Assembly: GCF_905475395.1 (NCBI RefSeq) | Contig: NC_058342.1 | Location: 24,214,640-24,278,639, forward strand | Direction: 5' to 3' | Length of the DNA: 64,000 bases | Source of the DNA: Chrysoperla carnea | Lineage: Eukaryota; Arthropoda; Insecta; Neuroptera; Chrysopidae | In this document: positions 10,978 to 23,800 of the stretch, in pieces | Layout of the letters: the number at the start of each line of letters is the position of its first letter | Position numbering within the stretch: the first letter of the stretch is position 1 | The notes under the pieces: model-generated | Told to the model about the DNA's origin: nothing | Database searches by the model: none | The model's input: the letters and a program-made list of their open reading frames with translations, nothing else | Position numbers and translations under genes: made by a program

Positions 10978-11510
10978 TTGTAAAAAAGTTTTGGTTTATT
11001 GCACTGTACATACATATAAACCAAATGCATGCTTTGTAGTCAAGTAATGAATTATGGTTAGCTCTACAATACCACGCAACTACAAAAATATATAATATAT
11101 TGTGTGCAAGTGATGCTTTTAAATTTGATGATATAGATATTGCTCTTCAATAATCAATACTCTAACTATAAGAGTCTCTGTTCATCAAATGATGGATCTT
11201 CGATGAACTAGCAAAGCTATATTTTGATGGTATTATTATAAACTACAAGATTGTCTAAATATTTTAGATAGTGTTTTATCACACTCTCTAGATTTTTTTG
11301 ATATAGAAATATCCAATTGAAAAGTATAACCTATATGATTCATCATTTTTTAAGCCAACTTTGAACGATAAAATAACAATAAAAAGCTCGATGACCTAGG
11401 AATTTTTTGTAATTTTTGGAAACTTTGTCAACCAAAAAATGTATTTATGAAGTTTTATTGAAATTCCTAGTATTATTCAATCCTTGCATATATCTCCTTA
11501 AAAGAAAAAA
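10978..11510 (+). repeat. Rep2 copy
   Basis: An unclassified interspersed repeat. It starts near 'aaaaagttttggtttattgc', followed by 'taaaccaaatgcatgc' (the two can pair as a small hairpin). It continues with 'accacgcaactacaaaaata', 'actacaagattgtctaaata' and 'ttgaacgataaaataa', ending near 'caatccttgcatat'. Other copies lie near 23.1, 26.3 and 39.7 kb, all in the same orientation. Confidence 0.7.
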
Positions 11511-12570
11511 AATTATATTTTTCGCTTAAATCCGGAGAATTTATATTTTTGTCTGTAGACCGGAGACACCGAAGAAATGACAACCCTTCTTCAAAGTCAA
11601 AAAACACCTTTAGGTGAAAGTTCTTATTTGGCTCGAAGCTAATGATAAAATCAAATTGTGTAGTCAATCTTACAACATCATAGATATTATAATATCTATA
11701 GCGAACAGCGAACGCTAGTGATGAGCGCTACTAGTGGCACACGCTTGTATTACATAATAAATGAATGTTGAATTCATCGCACGAATTAGATGATTAGAGA
11801 TGTCTTTATTAATGCAATGTTTATCAAAGAAACTGACCGACCCGATTCTTTTATAGCCTCCTACACATCGCAACGCGTCAATAAAGTGAAACACATTTAC
11901 AGTGCAGTAGTTACCACAACCTTTAAAATGTCAAATGGTCAAGTGGACAAAGCAAGGTTTCATGCCATTCAGTATACAGTCGATAAAATTTGAGACACAA
12001 AAAATTTTCGCGATTAAAAAAAAAATTTCTTTTGGTTTTTCAAGAAAACCACCAGATATGAGAAAACCGTGAGGTAAGATTTAAGTGCCAGTACATAGTA
12101 GGCGATTGTTCTGTATTGCCACTTTACTCCCATCTAAGTTCAAATGATCATATCTCCAGGAAAATTCAAGAAATGTCTAGTAAAGTGGAAAATATAACCA
12201 GTGTGATTTTGTTTCAAACAATATTTGATTATTGCATGATACTTAAATTAAATGTTTAGACCTTTTGCTTGAAAATCAAGGACTTAGAGTTTCCTATTTT
12301 CATTAGAACCCGAAATATAAGCAAAAATGTCTAAGAAAAGTGTTACATTCTCGGTTTCTCCGGAAGTTTTTGAATAACTTTTATTCTAATTATTCTTTTT
12401 GAAAAATTCTTTCAACGGGCTAATTTCAGAGAAAAATATTATCCGTTTTCATAGTTAACAAAAAAAAAAATCATTGCCTCGTATGATTGGTAGCGTTAAA
12501 AACATTTCGAAAAATCGACCATGATTTTCAGATTCAGGCCACGAAAAGGCGGCCAAGAATTGAAATCACT
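11511..12570. other. Unassigned stretch
   Basis: Contains 'agatattataatatct' (11683) and 'gcgaacagcgaacgctag', both dyad-rich. The 67-codon frame at 11790-11993 (plus) has a mixed composition but no motif I recognise and no clear splice context, so it is not called. Confidence 0.45.
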
Positions 12571-12650
12571 TATATAGAGTGTTCTATAATTGACTGCAGA
12601 ACTGACTTTCTAAATAAGCACATCAAAACAAACGGAAAAGCTCTTTCTTT
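12571..12650 (-). repeat. Solo arm related to FB3
   Basis: 'agagtgttctataattgact' with following 'gcagaactgactttctaaat' resembles the outer end of the foldback at 52206-52851 ('gtgttctgttattgactgca'). No partner arm was found nearby, so this is a decayed or solo end. Confidence 0.4.
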
Positions 12651-15117
12651 CTTTTGAAAGTGAGATTATTGATAATTAAGTGCGATGCTACAGACAGTAA
12701 ATGTATTGAACTACTATAATCCCGGTGAAAATACGATTCAATTTTCCGTAATCGTTACGGAATTCTAAACAGAAGTGTGTTTATTGTGTTTATATATTAA
12801 AAACAACAACGGGAAGGCATTATTGCCTTTGAGAGATGCTTGTCTATGCCCGAAGCAACAAAGTACCATTTATAATATAAAGTATATTATAGCAAACGGT
12901 AAGATGTAGTACCTAGGATTCAATATACCTTGAAACATTCTGTTATTCCAATAGAAATGCTATTTACTGGAAAGCAATTTTATTGGAATGAGGGAATATA
13001 ATCAGAATACCAGTAGACTGAATACTGGTTGTCAACGTGGTTTTGTTTTCGAATAAACTAAAAATAAAATTTTTTCTCAAGTAAATAATTTCTTTTAATT
13101 TTGAGGATGTGAAGTTTCAAATACAAAAAGTGAAATTCTTTGAAACTAAGAAAACTTGTACCATATATATGTATGCCTTAAATTTTACAGTTGCCTTTTT
13201 ATGTTTTACGGGTTTTCAATTATAGGTAAGCGAAGTACAAGTGGAGAAAAGGAGTCAATAGTCTGATTCACCCCGAACAATTCAAAAATAGCAATTGAAG
13301 GTTTTTTCTGAACGTTCAGAGTAGTGGATGCTTCTAAGAGAAACGTGTAAGGTTTTCCATGTTTCAATCACATAAATTCTAGTGACCTGTGACGATTAAC
13401 TATTGAGAAAAGCGCCTTTAGGAACAGTGGGGGGGGTGATTCTAGGTATAATAGGGCGTGAACCATGGCACATTATGATATTGTATTCATGGTTGCTTTA
13501 TATTTAAATACTCAAAAAAATACATAGTGTCGAGCGATGATATTGCCATTGTGATATTTTAATGGATGGCTTCAAAAAAACACACATGTTTTAAGTTTAG
13601 GTACTACAGCCTCCCCTATATACATTGACTGACCAGCGGACAAGAATGATTAACCGGTTTTTTGGTTTAAAAAACTTCTTTTAAACTTGAAGTTACATAA
13701 ATATATGAAGTTTTTTTTGCTTGTTTTCTTTTCGTTATGTTTTGCTTTTACAAAGTTCGCATAAACCTTTGTTTACTGAATTATTGTTATGATCGAAATT
13801 TATTATGCTGTAATTTTGGTCATTTCGAAAGAGATTCGAATTAGGGTATATTGTGTAGAGCTAATGTTAATATTTTTATTTTTAATCAGGATATTGCCAA
13901 AATAGACTTTTGTCCACTAATAACAAATCGGTTGGATAAAAATTTCTAATAATTAATCATGATATGTAGATAACTAAACACAAAAATATTTTATTATAAA
14001 GAATAAGGATTATTATTATTTTTATATAAAATAATTTTAGTAAAATTAGGTATTTAGTCACGTGACAGTAAACAGCAATCAGAAAGTAATACTTATTAAT
14101 TTAATAGAACGAAGCAGGTAGGTTGATTACAACTGCGTATACTTGCATACACAAAATGATTGTATACCAAGTCCTGATGTCATTCAAGACGCCATGACAC
14201 TTTACATTGTTTTCGAAGTAAATTTGAATTGGTTTTTGAAACTGAAAATACACAATGCAAATAGTGTTTTTTTTTAATAATACTTTTTTTGGTGTAAATC
14301 TGATACAAATGTAGCGTATAAACCAATTTTTCAAATTTCAAATTTTTTATTGGAAAGGAATTTTTGTTTTTGGCAGCGTTCAAGTATTACGTAAGGAAAC
14401 TTTCTATAATTTTTGCGATTCATTGATTATATTTTATTCTATCAACTATCTATTACCCAATTTCCATCGAGTTCGAAAAAATGTTATCAAAATTTTACAA
14501 TTTTCCCCTTTGAATAAAATTCAGGAAATCATAAAAAAAAATTTGTTTCAGTATAAACCTAATAATATGTAAAAAATATTTTCTTGGGTAAATTGTGAAT
14601 CAATTTTTTTGAACATAATGAATTGCACGTACGTACACCCGGCACTAATTAGAAAGTTTTTAATTAAATATACAGAACAATAATATTATATTGGAAATAA
14701 ATTTTTAATAACTGATTTTATAAAATTACGATTAAACAATAATCATCAATCATGATCGTATATAAATATATTTTACAACTAAAGAAAATGGGGAGAGAGT
14801 GGTGAATTTAGACCTATAGATTTTGTATCGCAGAATTGAGTTACGGATCAATTCGTTGTTATAAACGATGCCAGTTTAACTGAATTTTACTATATTTAGT
14901 ACGCAAATATTGCTAAATTTACCAAGTAAATTTTGAATATTCTTTGATAATGTAGAAAAATACAATTTCCCATAGTCATAGGCTTAAACATACAGAAAAA
15001 AAAAATCGGTTTCAAGTCCAGAGGTATTCTAATAAGCATTTGCCGACCATTAAATTCGTCCCCGGCAATGTGTGTTTTAAACGAATAAATTTAAATTATA
15101 ATCAAAAATTGTTTTAT
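12651..15117. other. Long unassigned AT-rich stretch
   Basis: No gene, RNA or repeat family could be supported over ~2.5 kb. Short frames at 14101-14383 (minus) overlap in two frames without motifs. Confidence 0.5.
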
Positions 15118-15360
15118 ATCTATCAAAGATAATAAATGAGGATTCTAGGATATTTCTATTAAATTTTCGGTTTTTTCTCAATTTCCTAGATCAAGAGAAT
15201 ATTATATAAATACGTATTTCGACTATCATGTTACGTTTTCATCGTCACCAAATGAGCAACGAGTATCATACACTTTTTATAAGAGCAATTATAAATATAA
15301 TTAGCTAATTCAATGTATCTATGAAATTGGGGGCAAAATCGAAATTAAATTCAAAAATTG
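15118..15360. repeat. Degenerate foldback unit FB2a
   Basis: An older relative of the neighbouring perfect palindrome. The left part has 'aataaatgaggattctagga', 'caatttcctagatcaa' and 'tacgtatttcgactatca'. The right part (15300-15350) has 'gaaattgggggcaaaatcga' in the opposite sense. It shares the 'cctagatca' and 'tacgtattt(t)cgacta' motifs with the arms at 15415-15632. Confidence 0.6.
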
Positions 15361-15414
15361 TTAGCCAAAAAATTTTTAAATTCTTATTATTATTTTATCT
15401 TTACTACTATTTCC

Positions 15415-15632
15415 AAATAAATTTCGATTTTTGCCCCAATTTCCTAGATCAGTTTTTGTATTTTTAAAATACGTATTTTCGACTACCAAGTAGTCATCAT
15501 CAGTAAGAATTAGCAAAGAGTAACATTCACTAGCTAATTCTTACTGATGATGACTACTTGGTAGTCGAAAATACGTATTTTAAAAATACAAAAACTGATC
15601 TAGGAAATTGGGGCAAAAATCGAAATTTATTT
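15415..15632. repeat. FB2b: perfect 100-bp inverted repeat
   Basis: The left arm 15415-15514 and right arm 15533-15632 are exact reverse complements by direct reading. An 18-bp spacer (15515-15532) separates them. Arms contain 'gccccaatttcctagatcag', 'aaaatacgtattttcgacta' and 'ccaagtagtcatcatcagta'. Outside the right arm, 15634-15676 is complementary to the outer part of FB2a (15118-15150), so this palindrome sits in a larger foldback. No internal gene. Confidence 0.95.
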
Positions 15633-16059
15633 CGACATATCCAAGAGTTCTCATTTATTATCTTCGATAATATTTATATACTATTTCCAAACCTTCAGCT
15701 CGATCCATTGCAATGCAAACTCCTTAACGTAAATTTCTCTGACTACGTATTGAATGTGTGTTAAGTTGACTTTGAAATAGCCGTAAGTATTTCAATAAAT
15801 GCGCGGTGCGGTAGTCGATTACACATACATGAAGTCATGAAATACGAGAACAATATTACAATATCAAACACATAAATCATTTATTTTTCAGCTAATGTGA
15901 TTCGCATAACTAATTACCTATAGCTTAGGAGCTGACACCCAATTTTTATGTAAAAGTGCTAACCGTCTTGTTTTTAGTTATAAGACAAAACTTTTGGGCC
16001 TTGGAATGCTGGAAGGGTTTAGTTAAAACTAAAAACAAATCGATTTCTTTTTTGTATTA

Positions 16060-16445
16060 CAGTCAAACCTGGATAAGTGAGAAAACTCTATAAGTGAGAG
16101 TAATAGCCAGGATTCGTCATTTTAAGCTCCCAAAACCTCTATTAGCGAGAAACAGAAACCTCTGTAAGAGAGAGTCGTTTTTCCCTCCTGGACCTCCATA
16201 AGTGAGACTGCTACTTATCTATACTTCTATAAGCGACAGTCAAGCTTTATTTATTTATATAATTTAGGACTATAACTACAATAAAAATACATTCCTACTT
16301 GCTGTGACTTATTATTACTGCGTACCTCTATAAGAGAGAAACGCTACCCATGTACCTGAATTAGCGAGAAACTCGGGTTAGTGAGAAACCTCTATAAGCG
16401 AGAATGAGATTGTGCTCCCTTGAACTATCGCTTATCCAGGTTTGG
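16060..16445. mobile_element. Pogo/Tigger-type MITE with iterated motifs
   Basis: Ends are CAGTCAAACCTGGATAAGTG on the left and the complement of CCAAACCTGGATAAGCGA on the right, flanked by TA (16058-16059 and 16446-16447). At least nine imperfect copies of CCTCTATAAGYGAGAAA lie inside: 16086, 16136, 16159, 16193, 16224, 16325, 16355, ~16373 and 16389. They resemble the terminal sequence itself. No coding sequence. Similar termini and motif are seen in the larger element at 34090-34976, which holds a pogo-type transposase relic. Confidence 0.75.
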
Positions 16446-17880
16446 TAATAACAATAAGGGATACTCCTGATGTCAAACTGGCCATATTACCAACCCATAA
16501 AAATGTAAAATCAGACTTGATACCATGACAAAATTTGAAAGTGAAATTAAAATTGATTAAAAAACGAAAAAGTTATGAGCAATTAAAGATTGCATTCAAA
16601 GGTTGCCTATCTCTTTTTAACAAAACAAAGTTTTATATGTAATCTCTATGGTGATACCCACGTATGACGTCACTAGTGAGTATCTTCTTCTTTGTTTAAT
16701 TAGGAATTTTAAGCGTTCATATCTTGTATAATAGTAAAGATTTTAAAAAACCAACTTCCCTTTTCTATTCGTGAAGTGAGAATTCTTCATCTGAAGTTTT
16801 AATAAAAATTGAGTCCGATCCCCTGTTAATTCTACAAAACAACAAATTAAGGAACAGAATAAAGTTTATGAGGAATTGTTTAGTTTATTATATCGCCCAG
16901 GAATCGCTGATTAATGATAGATAAGTATATTGATAATATAATTTTTTTTTTTAATTTTGATCGCGTTTTTCTCGAAATGTGATTTTACAAAATGGTTAAC
17001 ACGATTCTTCAAAGAACTATTTGATCTATGGAATTAAGTCTTTGTACAATTTGTCTCGTTTGAAGTGAAGAGGAAGCACTTGTCATTTCTTGTAAGCTAT
17101 CAAATTATCAAGTATCAGACTTTTACAAAATAATATGTTTGGGTTACGATTTTCACCAAAAAGTACATGCCAACTCCTTGACTATTATTTATTATGTAGT
17201 GAGTGCATCTTAGAAAATCATTTGATTTATTTTTTATTTATAATATTTAATTATTTTAATTAATTTACTTTTTTATTTACATTTAAAAATAATATGTACC
17301 TATTCATTTATAAAAGATTTTTGAACTTAAGGTTGTCAAAGGTTTATTCATTTAAAATGAAAGAAATTTAAACTTAAATTAAACAAGTAAAAACAAAGAA
17401 ATAACTTAGGTCATTAAGGTCGTAACCTGTATAGGAATTGTTGAATTAGGTATGAGACAAACCCCTGAAAAAGTGTGTATAAATGACAATGACTGACCAA
17501 TCACTGAAAATGTGAATGCGACTAAACATATTTGTACTTTTCGTAAACAGTGGACCAAAAGTAGTCAGTTGCTTTTTTATGTAAAACGGACAAAATAAAA
17601 CACTTTAATCTTACTTTTGTAACTTTTTCGATAAAATGCATTTCAAAAAGATAGCACCCTTTTAATGTGGAAAAGTGTTGGCTAAGTTTTATCGAATTCA
17701 AAAAATCCTACGGGAAAATACTCCTCAGATCTTAAGCTTTAATTGACAGTCGCGACAACCGCACGCAAAATGGATTCCTATGTTTTTTAGATAAGTTTTT
17801 CACAATATTAATGTGGAAAGCGAAAAATCGAGAAAAATCATCGGTTTTTCAATTTAAGGAAAATATTACGAGTTTTATAT
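16446..17880. other. Unassigned AT-rich stretch
   Basis: No gene or repeat family assigned. A frame from 17811 continues into the Hel1 copy and is repeat-derived. Confidence 0.5.
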
Positions 17881-17882
17881 CA

Positions 17883-18292
17883 TCTCTCTATATTATAAAT
17901 ACCAAAGTAAGCATGTGTGTTTGTTTGTTACGCTTTCACGCTAAAACTAGCGAATGGTTTTTAATGAAACTGTACAGCAATGTAGCTCATACTTCAGAAA
18001 GATATATTACTAAAAAAACATTAAATTAAAAAATTAATTTAATTTTACATTACCATAAATTACAGATTTCTGTAAAAATAGTGAATATAAAATATTTCAC
18101 GGACATCTTTTCTAATATACTCAATGAATAATTACGATTACTATTATACATCTAAAAAAATTGAAAACCATACATATATTTTACCTGTGTAAAACAATTC
18201 CTGCCATTATTTGGAGTGTTATAGAAATAGGATAAGCGAGAGCAATTTTTATCAATCTTTACTTTTATACCCAGTGAAGCGGGTGGATATCA
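17883..18292 (+). mobile_element. Hel1 Helitron-like element
   Basis: Starts TCTCTATATTATAAATACC, then the family block with 'tgttacgctttcacgctaaa', 'aaattacagatttctgtaaa' and 'ataggataagcgagagcaat'. It ends in 'cccagtgaagcgggtgg'. The terminal CTAG is not preserved. No coding capacity. Confidence 0.65.
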
Positions 18293-20374
18293 CTTTAATT
18301 TTCTATGTTTTTTAGGAAGCTGATAACGAATTTTAACTTAAAAAATCATCATTAATTTTTTTTTATTTGAAAGTATATTTTAAGTAGCTTAAACTAATCA
18401 CTAATTTCAGCATTCATCATAAAGTATTTACATGTTATATTGCATGATGATTTTCGTGATAATAATTATACTTCAATGCCCCACAAAGCTGCGGCCTACA
18501 TTTGACTTTCTTACATCACACAAATTTCCATGCATAATCTCAACGAATTATCGTTTCGTTTTTCATCGAGTACAATTATCCAATAAAGAAAAATTCTTTT
18601 AATTACAATCAAATTGTAATCGATTGTTTTAAGTTAAAACGTAATGAAAATGATAATTTTTCTCGAAACACAATTATTAAATTAGTAGAATAAGTATCTT
18701 AATACATTTGAAAATTTGTCAAGTTGGGAAATTATATACATTGAATTGGGAAGAATAACAGACTATATAAGTATATATACAAAACGGAACATAACGGAAA
18801 ATCGTTTTTCATTTGTTCTTTTTATTTGTTATTTCATAACTCATTGGCGTCTATTTAGAATTTTGTCCAAACTTTTCCCACCGTTTTAACAACTATTAAT
18901 ACATACAATCATAGCACAATTTCATCCAATCTGAAGGGAATTTTTCTTTTGAAACACTAAATTTGGATCAAAATTTTTATCTTTCACGTTAGTTTGTCGT
19001 AACTAGTCACTCTTGTACTAAATATCGAAATCGGAACCCAACATCCTTGAAAGGGAGGAAGGTGTCCTATAATGATATCCCTAAGAAAAATTATATTCTA
19101 TAGCCAAACTATATTTTGTGGCCGAGGATGAGCCAACCCATTAACGGTATCACAACGGACTCTATGGTCTAAGTGTGTTCCATCCCAGGACAGCCACTCT
19201 AACCTAGCCAAACTATTCGAGATATGTAAACGTCGAAATATTTTTGATTTCTTTATTCAAGTGTTTTTGCAATATTGGCATGCCAATTTCTTTTGATTTG
19301 TTTAAATTTTTTGAACTATTCAATATTTCTCAAAAGAGATCGCTTTACCTTTCTTGTAAGAATAGTGGGAAAAATGATTCCATTTATTTGTTTCCCAAAC
19401 AGTTCACATAAAATATTAATTGTTCTTACACATTGCATAAACGATTAGTATAAAAACATAAATCACTGATAAAGTTATCTAAATCAACCCATTGAAGACC
19501 CGTCACATGATGGAGGATCATTTAATCGATTATAATTTTACACACAAAATAGGGATCATTTTAAAGTATATAAAGGGGATCATTCTACCCGTAACGACAT
19601 ATTTGAATATCGTCATAAAAACTGACCTTAAAATTTATTTTAAGCCTAACAAAATGGGTTATAATATTATTAACAGTCAGAGCAAAAGCCAAGGAAAAAA
19701 CAATCAGCCGTAGAAAACTAACACAAAAACAGAAATTTTATGTTGAAATTTGTCATATCATAGATCATAAGTGGAAAATTAATATTTTTGCTACGAAACT
19801 CAAAATAGCTTATAGATCGCCATAAGTTTTCGTTGAACGATAAATATACTAAATGGTTTGCTTAAAACAACGACGGATTATTTTACCCTGAAGGATCATT
19901 GTATTGCACTTTCCCCTAAATATGAAAAGTATGACCCATATTCAGTAGGATTCCATACTTGGTTTATCAAAATTGTAGATAATTTAGGTGACAAATACTA
20001 AAATTAAATTTTTTGGATTCTAATTTATTAAAATTTTTGTTAACAGTAAGAGTTCGCAAAGTCATCAAAAAGTTGACCTGATGTTCATTAAGAATGCTTC
20101 AAATCAATTATTTGGTAAATTTAAGATTGTTTGGTGTGTTTTTAGTTGTCGAAAATATCGAAATTTTCACTTGTGGCAACTTTGTTCCAGAAAATTCACA
20201 AAGAAAAATTTCAATACACCAATGTCGTATAAAAAAAATACTGGAAATATAGTACTTTTAAGAAAACATGTAAGATTAAAAGAACGCGCGCTCGGCGGGC
20301 GAATATAAATGGTTTGTACGTTTTGAGAATCATTAATAGGCAAAACATGGTATATAAAACATACGAAAATACTG
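18293..20374. other. Mostly unassigned stretch
   Basis: Apart from the SINE1 fragment at 19145-19209, no gene or family was recognised. Frames at 19492-19713 and 20081-20308 lack motifs. Confidence 0.45.
19145..19209 (+). mobile_element. SINE1 3' fragment
   Basis: 'ggtatcacaacggactctat', 'ctaagtgtgttcc' and 'gacagccactctaacctag' match the tail half of SINE1. The orientation is opposite to the four longer copies, and the tRNA-like head is absent. Confidence 0.6.
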
Positions 20375-21034
20375 TTAGTCGCGGAAACGAAACACTAAAA
20401 ACGGTCAAAGCTGAAACAATTTGAACAGTAAATCGGATTTGATTGCGGTTTTCTGCATTCGAGTTGATAAAGCGATAGGAAATTTTATGACCTTAATTGA
20501 TTTATAAGAAATTAAAATTATGCAATTTACATAAATGATATGCATTTTACAATTGCATTACATTCGGTTAATAGTGATGACAATGCTTCTAACCTTGTTA
20601 CTTGGACACGAATATCGCGACAGAATCGGACGCCAGGTACCTTGAAGATAAAATTTGTCGCAATATTCGTGCTCAGCGGCTCCAAAAACAACCGAGTAAC
20701 GAGTTTGGACCGAATATATAACGAATTTCCAGTAAACTCTAAGAGACGACGGAGATATCGTTTTCTCTGAGCGGCATGTACCTCAGAGAACAATTTTGAC
20801 ACAATATTCGTGTTTTGCGACCCCAAGAAACCCCCGTCTAACAAGTTTTAAATCATTGTCATCACTATTAACCTAATTGTGAATTTATTATATTTACGGT
20901 TAATTTAAAATGCAATTATATATCAATTTAGGTAACAAAATTTCCTGATACTCTAATGAACCGGATTTAAATCCGACTAACTGTTTAAAAACTGTAAATT
21001 TTTCGATCTCCATTGCTTTGTTTCTGTGACTATT
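20375..21034. mobile_element. FB1 foldback element, complete
   Basis: A ~660-bp element with imperfect inverted arms of ~220 bp. The left arm starts TTAGTCGCGGAAACGAAAC. The right arm ends as the complement of AATAGTCACAGAAACAAAG. The arms pair along 'cagtaaatcggatttgattg', 'ggaaattttatgacct' and 'ggttaatagtgatgacaatg'. The ~200-bp centre holds 'gcgacagaatcggacgccag'. Frames inside (20527-20844 minus, 20540-20770 plus) lie on the foldback and are not called genes. Superfamily unknown. Confidence 0.8.
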
Positions 21035-21596
21035 TTAGTAGTGTGTAGATTCGACTCATTCTATCACGAAAAATAATATATGCACACCTCGATTTCTCAA
21101 ACGTTATATACTCTCTTACTGTACCAACTCCTTTGCTTCTCATACCCCTCGTTTATTACACATAAAAACCCATCATGTCTGATCTGTACAAAGTGTACCC
21201 TTTACAAGATGTGTTTACATGAAATTTCCTTTTCCCGTCAGCACTCCCATTAATGAGCATTTTGCTCGACAATCGATTTAAAACATAACTTTCATTTTTC
21301 AAATGAATTTTTCAGATTTTTTCAACCTAACTAAAGTTTTTAAAAATGGATTTTTTTCAAGTTCTTCAGAAATTTTGAGAATTTCTCTCATCACTAGAGT
21401 AATGATGCAAGCAAACAAATATTAACTTCGGAAATTTTCGGGTCGTTTCGTGTACTTTTGTTAGTTAAGACGTACTCTGCTCTAATATTTTCACTCTCAA
21501 TAATTACGTAACAAACTATTTTTAATTAGCTAACTCATTAAAAAATAAAGTAATATAAAATTATGTAGAGGTTATGATTTAATTAAAATATCTATA
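21035..21596. other. Unassigned stretch
   Basis: No gene or repeat family recognised. Confidence 0.45.
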
Positions 21597-21889
21597 AACA
21601 AGTGAAAAGAAACAATTGACTGAGTAAATGGTTGAAATGTATAGACAGTGTTCATTAGTCTGTCACATTACACTATATCGCTATAAAACTTTCAGATTGA
21701 TATCTCTTTTCGTTTTTGAGTAATCGTGATGACAGACGGACAGACAGACAGACAACCGGAAATGGACTAATTAGGTGATTTGATGGACACCTATACCAAA
21801 ATTTTTTTCGTTAATATTTTTAAGCCTTACAAAATTGGGACTAACATTAATATACTATATATATTTCAGATATACATGGTATAAAAATA
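21597..21889 (+). mobile_element. Rep1, internally deleted
   Basis: A ~290-bp copy with both ends. Start AAACAAGTGAAAAG; end 'catggtataaaaat'. The deletion removes the 'gcgccctcac' to 'gatctcacttttt' section. It keeps 'gagtaatcgtgatgacagac' and the GACAGACAGACAGAC tract. Confidence 0.75.
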
Positions 21890-21904
21890 TTATTTTTTGT
21901 ATTT

Positions 21905-22067
21905 ATATTTTTTTAATTTATAGCTCATGTGTTATAATGATGTATGAGCTAAATTGTTGTACTGTCACATTCAAATCCAATCGCTAGTTTTTGCGTGAAA
22001 GCGTGACAAACAAACAAACAAACAAACAAACATCCTTCCTTTCACATTTATAATATATATATAGGGA
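21905..22067 (-). mobile_element. Hel1 5' half
   Basis: On the minus strand it starts TCCCTATATATATATTATAA (preceded by A), then 'gttacgct'-type sequence and an AAAC/GTTT tract. It ends near 'ctcatgtgtta'. The 3' half is missing. Confidence 0.55.
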
Positions 22068-22787
22068 TTATGTAGATGTTATGATTTACAAAGTTAAAGA
22101 ATATATTTATAATTTTTAATTTTTGGTAATTCACAAAAAATATCTATAAAAAATAATTAATTTTCACAACATATTTCCAATTGATACATCCGGTAATATT
22201 GACGGTCACAAGAAAATGTACCTACACCCTTTTCACATCGAAAACAAATAACAGAATATATTATTGACGAATAAAAAAAATACTATATAGAATTCGATTG
22301 CGCTGTGTTCGACTCTGTATAAGTGTAGGTATTTCATTTCGTTCTCAATAATAAAAATGGTTTTTTCATTATTTTCTTATTTTCTACGAGTTTTGTTTTG
22401 CATATCTACATTTCATTACACAAAATAAGTGTATATACTTTATTGTTTAAAATTACCTGTCGAGTATATTTCGATATAAGTATATAGAATAAAGTCGAAG
22501 ATCATTTAATGAAAATATTTTTCAATTATTTTTTTTAGTTACGTTTTTTTGTCAGTTTACTTTAGGGGTATGTAGTCAAAATCATAGCCACGGAACATCC
22601 GGTGCATCTGAAAACTTTTTTTATATTAAGTAATATAACATTTATCGAAATTTTCTTAAGTATTTTCTGGAATTTTTTTTGATTTTCTGAAATGTTTCAC
22701 ATAATCTCTAGTTGAAACTAACCTGAATATTTTCAACACTCAATTTTTTATAGTTTTGAAAAAAATGGACATGTTTTTTCCTAAGTT

Positions 22788-22916
22788 ATGCCCTCACGGC
22801 TAAACAGTGGTGTTTACGAAAGAATGATTGAAATAAAAGTTGTTTATTTTTTTATAAAGAATAACTTTTACATTTAAACTTTTCTTCTATCTCTAACGGC
22901 TTACAAGATAAATACT
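22788..22916 (+). mobile_element. Rep1 middle fragment
   Basis: 'gccctcacggctaaacagtg', 'tttacgaaagaatg' and 'ctatctctaacggcttacaa'. Neither end is present. Confidence 0.6.
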
Positions 22917-22929
22917 TTTTCATTTGATT

Positions 22930-23800
22930 GAAAGAGGAAAAAAATTTCATTTAAAAATTTTCATATCTCGGTCAATTTTGAAGATAGAAAGTCGGAAAAA
23001 AATTAAAAGGTGCACAAATTCATCAGCTAGAACTTTTATTTGAAGTATTTTTTATTTACGGGGATTGTAATCGTACAGTATTGCAAAAAAGTTTTGGTTT
23101 ATTGCACGATACATACCTATAAACCAAATACACGCTTATTAGTCCAATAATGTGTTATTTTTGGCTTTACAATACCACGCAACTACAAAAATATATAAAT
23201 TATTATGTGCAAGTGATGCTTATAAATTTGATAATATAGATATCGCTCTTCAATCATCAATACTCTAACTATAGTCGTCTCTGTTTATCAAATGAAGGAT
23301 CTTCGATGAACTCATAATTAAATTAAAATTTTGTTTTGATATCATCGACAATCTTATATTTTTATGGTATTATTATAAACTACAAGATTGTCTAAATATT
23401 TTAGATAGTTTTTTATCACACTCTCTAGATTTTTTGATATAGAAATATCCTATTGAAAAGGATAAATTATATGATTCATCATTTTTCAGCCAAATTTGAA
23501 CGATAAAATAATAATAAAAAGCCCGGTGATCTAGGAATTTTTTGTGATTTTTGGAAACTTTGTTAATCAAAAAAAGTATTTATAAAGTTTTATTGAAGTC
23601 CCTTGTATATTATTCAATCATTGCATATCTCCTTAATGCATAGTTTTGTTGTAATTTGTAAAAAACTTACCACAATCCCACAACTACTCTACACAAATGA
23701 GGGCTATGCGCGTCTTTGAGGGGTCTACTTTTTCTTACGAAATTTTTACAACCGAATAAAAACTGAAAAAAATTTCAAACATGCATTAAGTTTTTGCTTT
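22930..23800 (+). repeat. Rep2, longest copy
   Basis: Begins about 'tttcatatctcggtcaattt' and includes 'aaaaagttttggtttattgc', 'accacgcaactacaaaaata', 'ttttatggtattattataaa' and 'ttgaacgataaaataat'. The last section carries 'tcccacaactac' and 'cgaaatttttacaaccgaat'. At ~870 bp it is the best template for the family. No coding frame; class unknown. Confidence 0.65.

Noticed and set aside
20527-20844. 105-codon open frame
   Set aside because: Lies on the FB1 foldback centre and arms, with an overlapping frame on the other strand; it is not preserved in the FB1 copy at 10438.
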